Source: DYRB01 sp963845265 (GTDB lineage Bacteria > Pseudomonadota > Gammaproteobacteria > Chromatiales > Chromatiaceae). Taken from it: 64,000 nucleotides of DNA. The notes below the pieces were generated by a model. It saw only the letters and a list, made by a program, of their open reading frames with translations, was not told the origin of the DNA and searched no databases. The translations under genes were made by a program, and so were the position numbers. This document shows positions 62,801 through 64,000 of this stretch, in pieces (positions within the stretch are counted from its first letter, which is position 1; each line of letters begins with the position of its first letter). Location of the stretch: positions 1 to 64,000 of the forward strand of contig CAWJRN010000009.1 in NCBI GenBank assembly GCA_963845265.1, in the 5' to 3' direction.

Positions 62801-64000
62801 CTACAGGGCCGCACCCTTGCTGCCAATGACCTCGGCATAGAAGCGGGCACTGGCCTTGAGGGTGCGTGCCTGGGTGGCGTAGTCCACCTGGACCAGTCCA
62901 AATCGCTTGGTATAGCCATAGGACCACTCGAAGTTGTCGAGCAGCGACCAGGCGAAGTAGCCGCGTAGGTCCACACCCTGGGATATCGCCTCATGGACGG
63001 CCAGGAGGTGGGTGCGCAGGTAGTCGACCCGCTCCGGGTCGGCCACCGAATTCTTGGCTGGGGCCGGGTCGGAGAAGGCGGCCCCGTTTTCGGTGATGTA
63101 GAGGCGGGGGTTGGCATAGTCCTGCTTCAACCGAAACAGGGTCTCGGTCAACCCCTGCGGATAGACCTCCCAGTCCATGGCCGTGTGGGGCTGGCCGTCT
63201 TGGCGAACCCGCTCGGTGCGGTCCGGGACTCCCAACCCGCCGTGACGCACGACGCCTCGGGAGTAGTAGTTCACCCCGATGAAATCCATTGGCTCGCGGA
63301 TCAGCGCAAGGTCCGCCTCGGGAAGATCCGGCCAGGCGGCCCCGAAGCCCTCGATCAGGTCTGCGGGGTAGTGTCCGAGCAGGGCGGGGTCGAGGAACCA
63401 GCGGTTGATGAAGGCATCCCGGCGGGTCGCCGCGGCCTGGTCGTCCTCGCTGTCGGTGGCCGGGTGCTGTGGCTCCAGATTGACCACCAGACCGACGTCC
63501 TTCGCCCCCTCGGCCCGGCACGCCTGCACCGCCGTGGCATGGGCGCGCAACAGGTGGTGGCCGACCAGGGCCGCCTCCGCGGGGTTTTGATGCCCGGGGG
63601 CGAGGTCGCCGTTGAGGTGTCCACCCACGGCGACCACCCAGGGCTCGTTAATGGTCGCCCACAGCGGCACCCGGTCCCCCAGGGCTTGGACCACGGCCTG
63701 GGCATAGTCCGCGAACCAGCCGGCGCTGTCGCGGTTGAGCCAGCCGCCGCGCTCTTGGAGGGCCAGGGGTAGATCCCAGTGGTAGAGGGTCGCCATGGGG
63801 GTGATGCCGCGATGATGCAGGCCGTCGACCAGGCGGCGGTAGAAATCCAGGCCCTTGGGGTTGACGCGCCCGGTGCCCTCGGGAAAGACCCGCCCCCAGT
63901 TGATGCTGAAGCGATAGGCGTCGAGTCCTAGGTTGGCCATCAGGGCGATGTCGTCGCGGTAGCGATGGTAGTGGTCGCAGGCGACGTCGCCGGTGGTCCC
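62801..64000 (-). CDS. GH1 beta-glucosidase (cut by window edge)
   Basis: A GH1 glycosidase; the window contains 399 residues of the C-terminal end. The segment before the internal Met at 63940 (GDVACDHYHRYRDDIALM) shows the frame continues beyond 64000. The acid/base is in TINEPWV and the nucleophile Glu in LYITENGAAF. FAWSLLDNFEWSYGY and FGLVQVDY are further conserved segments. It hydrolyses beta-glucosides (for example cellobiose). Cytoplasmic as far as seen. Confidence 0.95.
   Translation of the reverse strand, partial: GTTGDVACDHYHRYRDDIALMANLGLDAYRFSINWGRVFPEGTGRVNPKGLDFYRRLVDGLHHRGITPMATLYHWDLPLALQERGGWLNRDSAGWFADYAQAVVQALGDRVPLWATINEPWVVAVGGHLNGDLAPGHQNPAEAALVGHHLLRAHATAVQACRAEGAKDVGLVVNLEPQHPATDSEDDQAAATRRDAFINRWFLDPALLGHYPADLIEGFGAAWPDLPEADLALIREPMDFIGVNYYSRGVVRHGGLGVPDRTERVRQDGQPHTAMDWEVYPQGLTETLFRLKQDYANPRLYITENGAAFSDPAPAKNSVADPERVDYLRTHLLAVHEAISQGVDLRGYFAWSLLDNFEWSYGYTKRFGLVQVDYATQARTLKASARFYAEVIGSKGAAL

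Overview
The window is GC-rich, densely coded gammaproteobacterial DNA. Three things suggest a purple sulfur bacterium (Chromatiaceae-like): a DsrC/TusE-family start at the left edge, a secreted Gly/Tyr-repeat protein resembling sulfur globule proteins, and hydrogenase maturation genes. That placement is inference. No 16S rRNA or photosynthesis gene is present to confirm it.

Layout. 0-4 kb: DsrC-family start, a degenerate spacer, a NarL-type response regulator with a soluble PAS-GAF kinase, and tRNA-Ser(UGA). 4-10 kb: Bax-inhibitor-like protein, small membrane proteins, a frameshifted ankyrin lipoprotein, hypA-hypB and the sulfur-globule-like protein. 10-14 kb: SOS cassette lexA-imuA-imuB with a LexA box, then nth. 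14-17 kb: bufferin-type RiPP operon (hvfABC) ending in a broken doxX. 17-25 kb: a UbiC-like protein, Lpp-like lipoprotein, frameshifted L,D-transpeptidase, an EF-G paralogue and feoA-feoA-feoBC with a Fur-like box. 25-33 kb: two cyanophycin-synthetase-like genes, divergent from an ABC exporter and a DUF1854 gene. 33-42 kb: CorA-like and MgtE transporters, a SWIM/SNF2 helicase and MoxR-DUF58. 42-57 kb: an accessory stretch with a chimeric gene, acyl-CoA synthetase, an AEC-transporter remnant, a hybrid oxidase-subunit gene, PPK2, four IS91-type transposase remnants, GGDEF-EAL and twin-PilZ proteins and a decayed queD. 57-64 kb: ybiT, a cold-shock protein, modABC, hemerythrin and a GH1 beta-glucosidase running off the right edge.

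The most interesting locus is the cyanophycin-like cluster. One synthetase-like protein keeps a complete ATP-grasp glycine loop but has lost its Mur-ligase P-loop and C-terminal ligase domain. Its operon partner keeps an intact Mur-ligase P-loop but its ATP-grasp region has collapsed. They look like complementary half-enzymes that must act together, next to a dedicated ABC transporter with an N-terminal zinc ribbon and a DUF1854 protein.

Several genes (ankyrin lipoprotein, hypB tail, L,D-transpeptidase, both cphA-like genes, queD) need frame changes to read through; all but queD are explained by single-base indels. Either the assembly has indel errors or these genes are decaying, and this must be resolved before function is assigned. 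Two MITE-like elements with long terminal inverted repeats and an insertion splitting imuA from imuB show further small-element activity.
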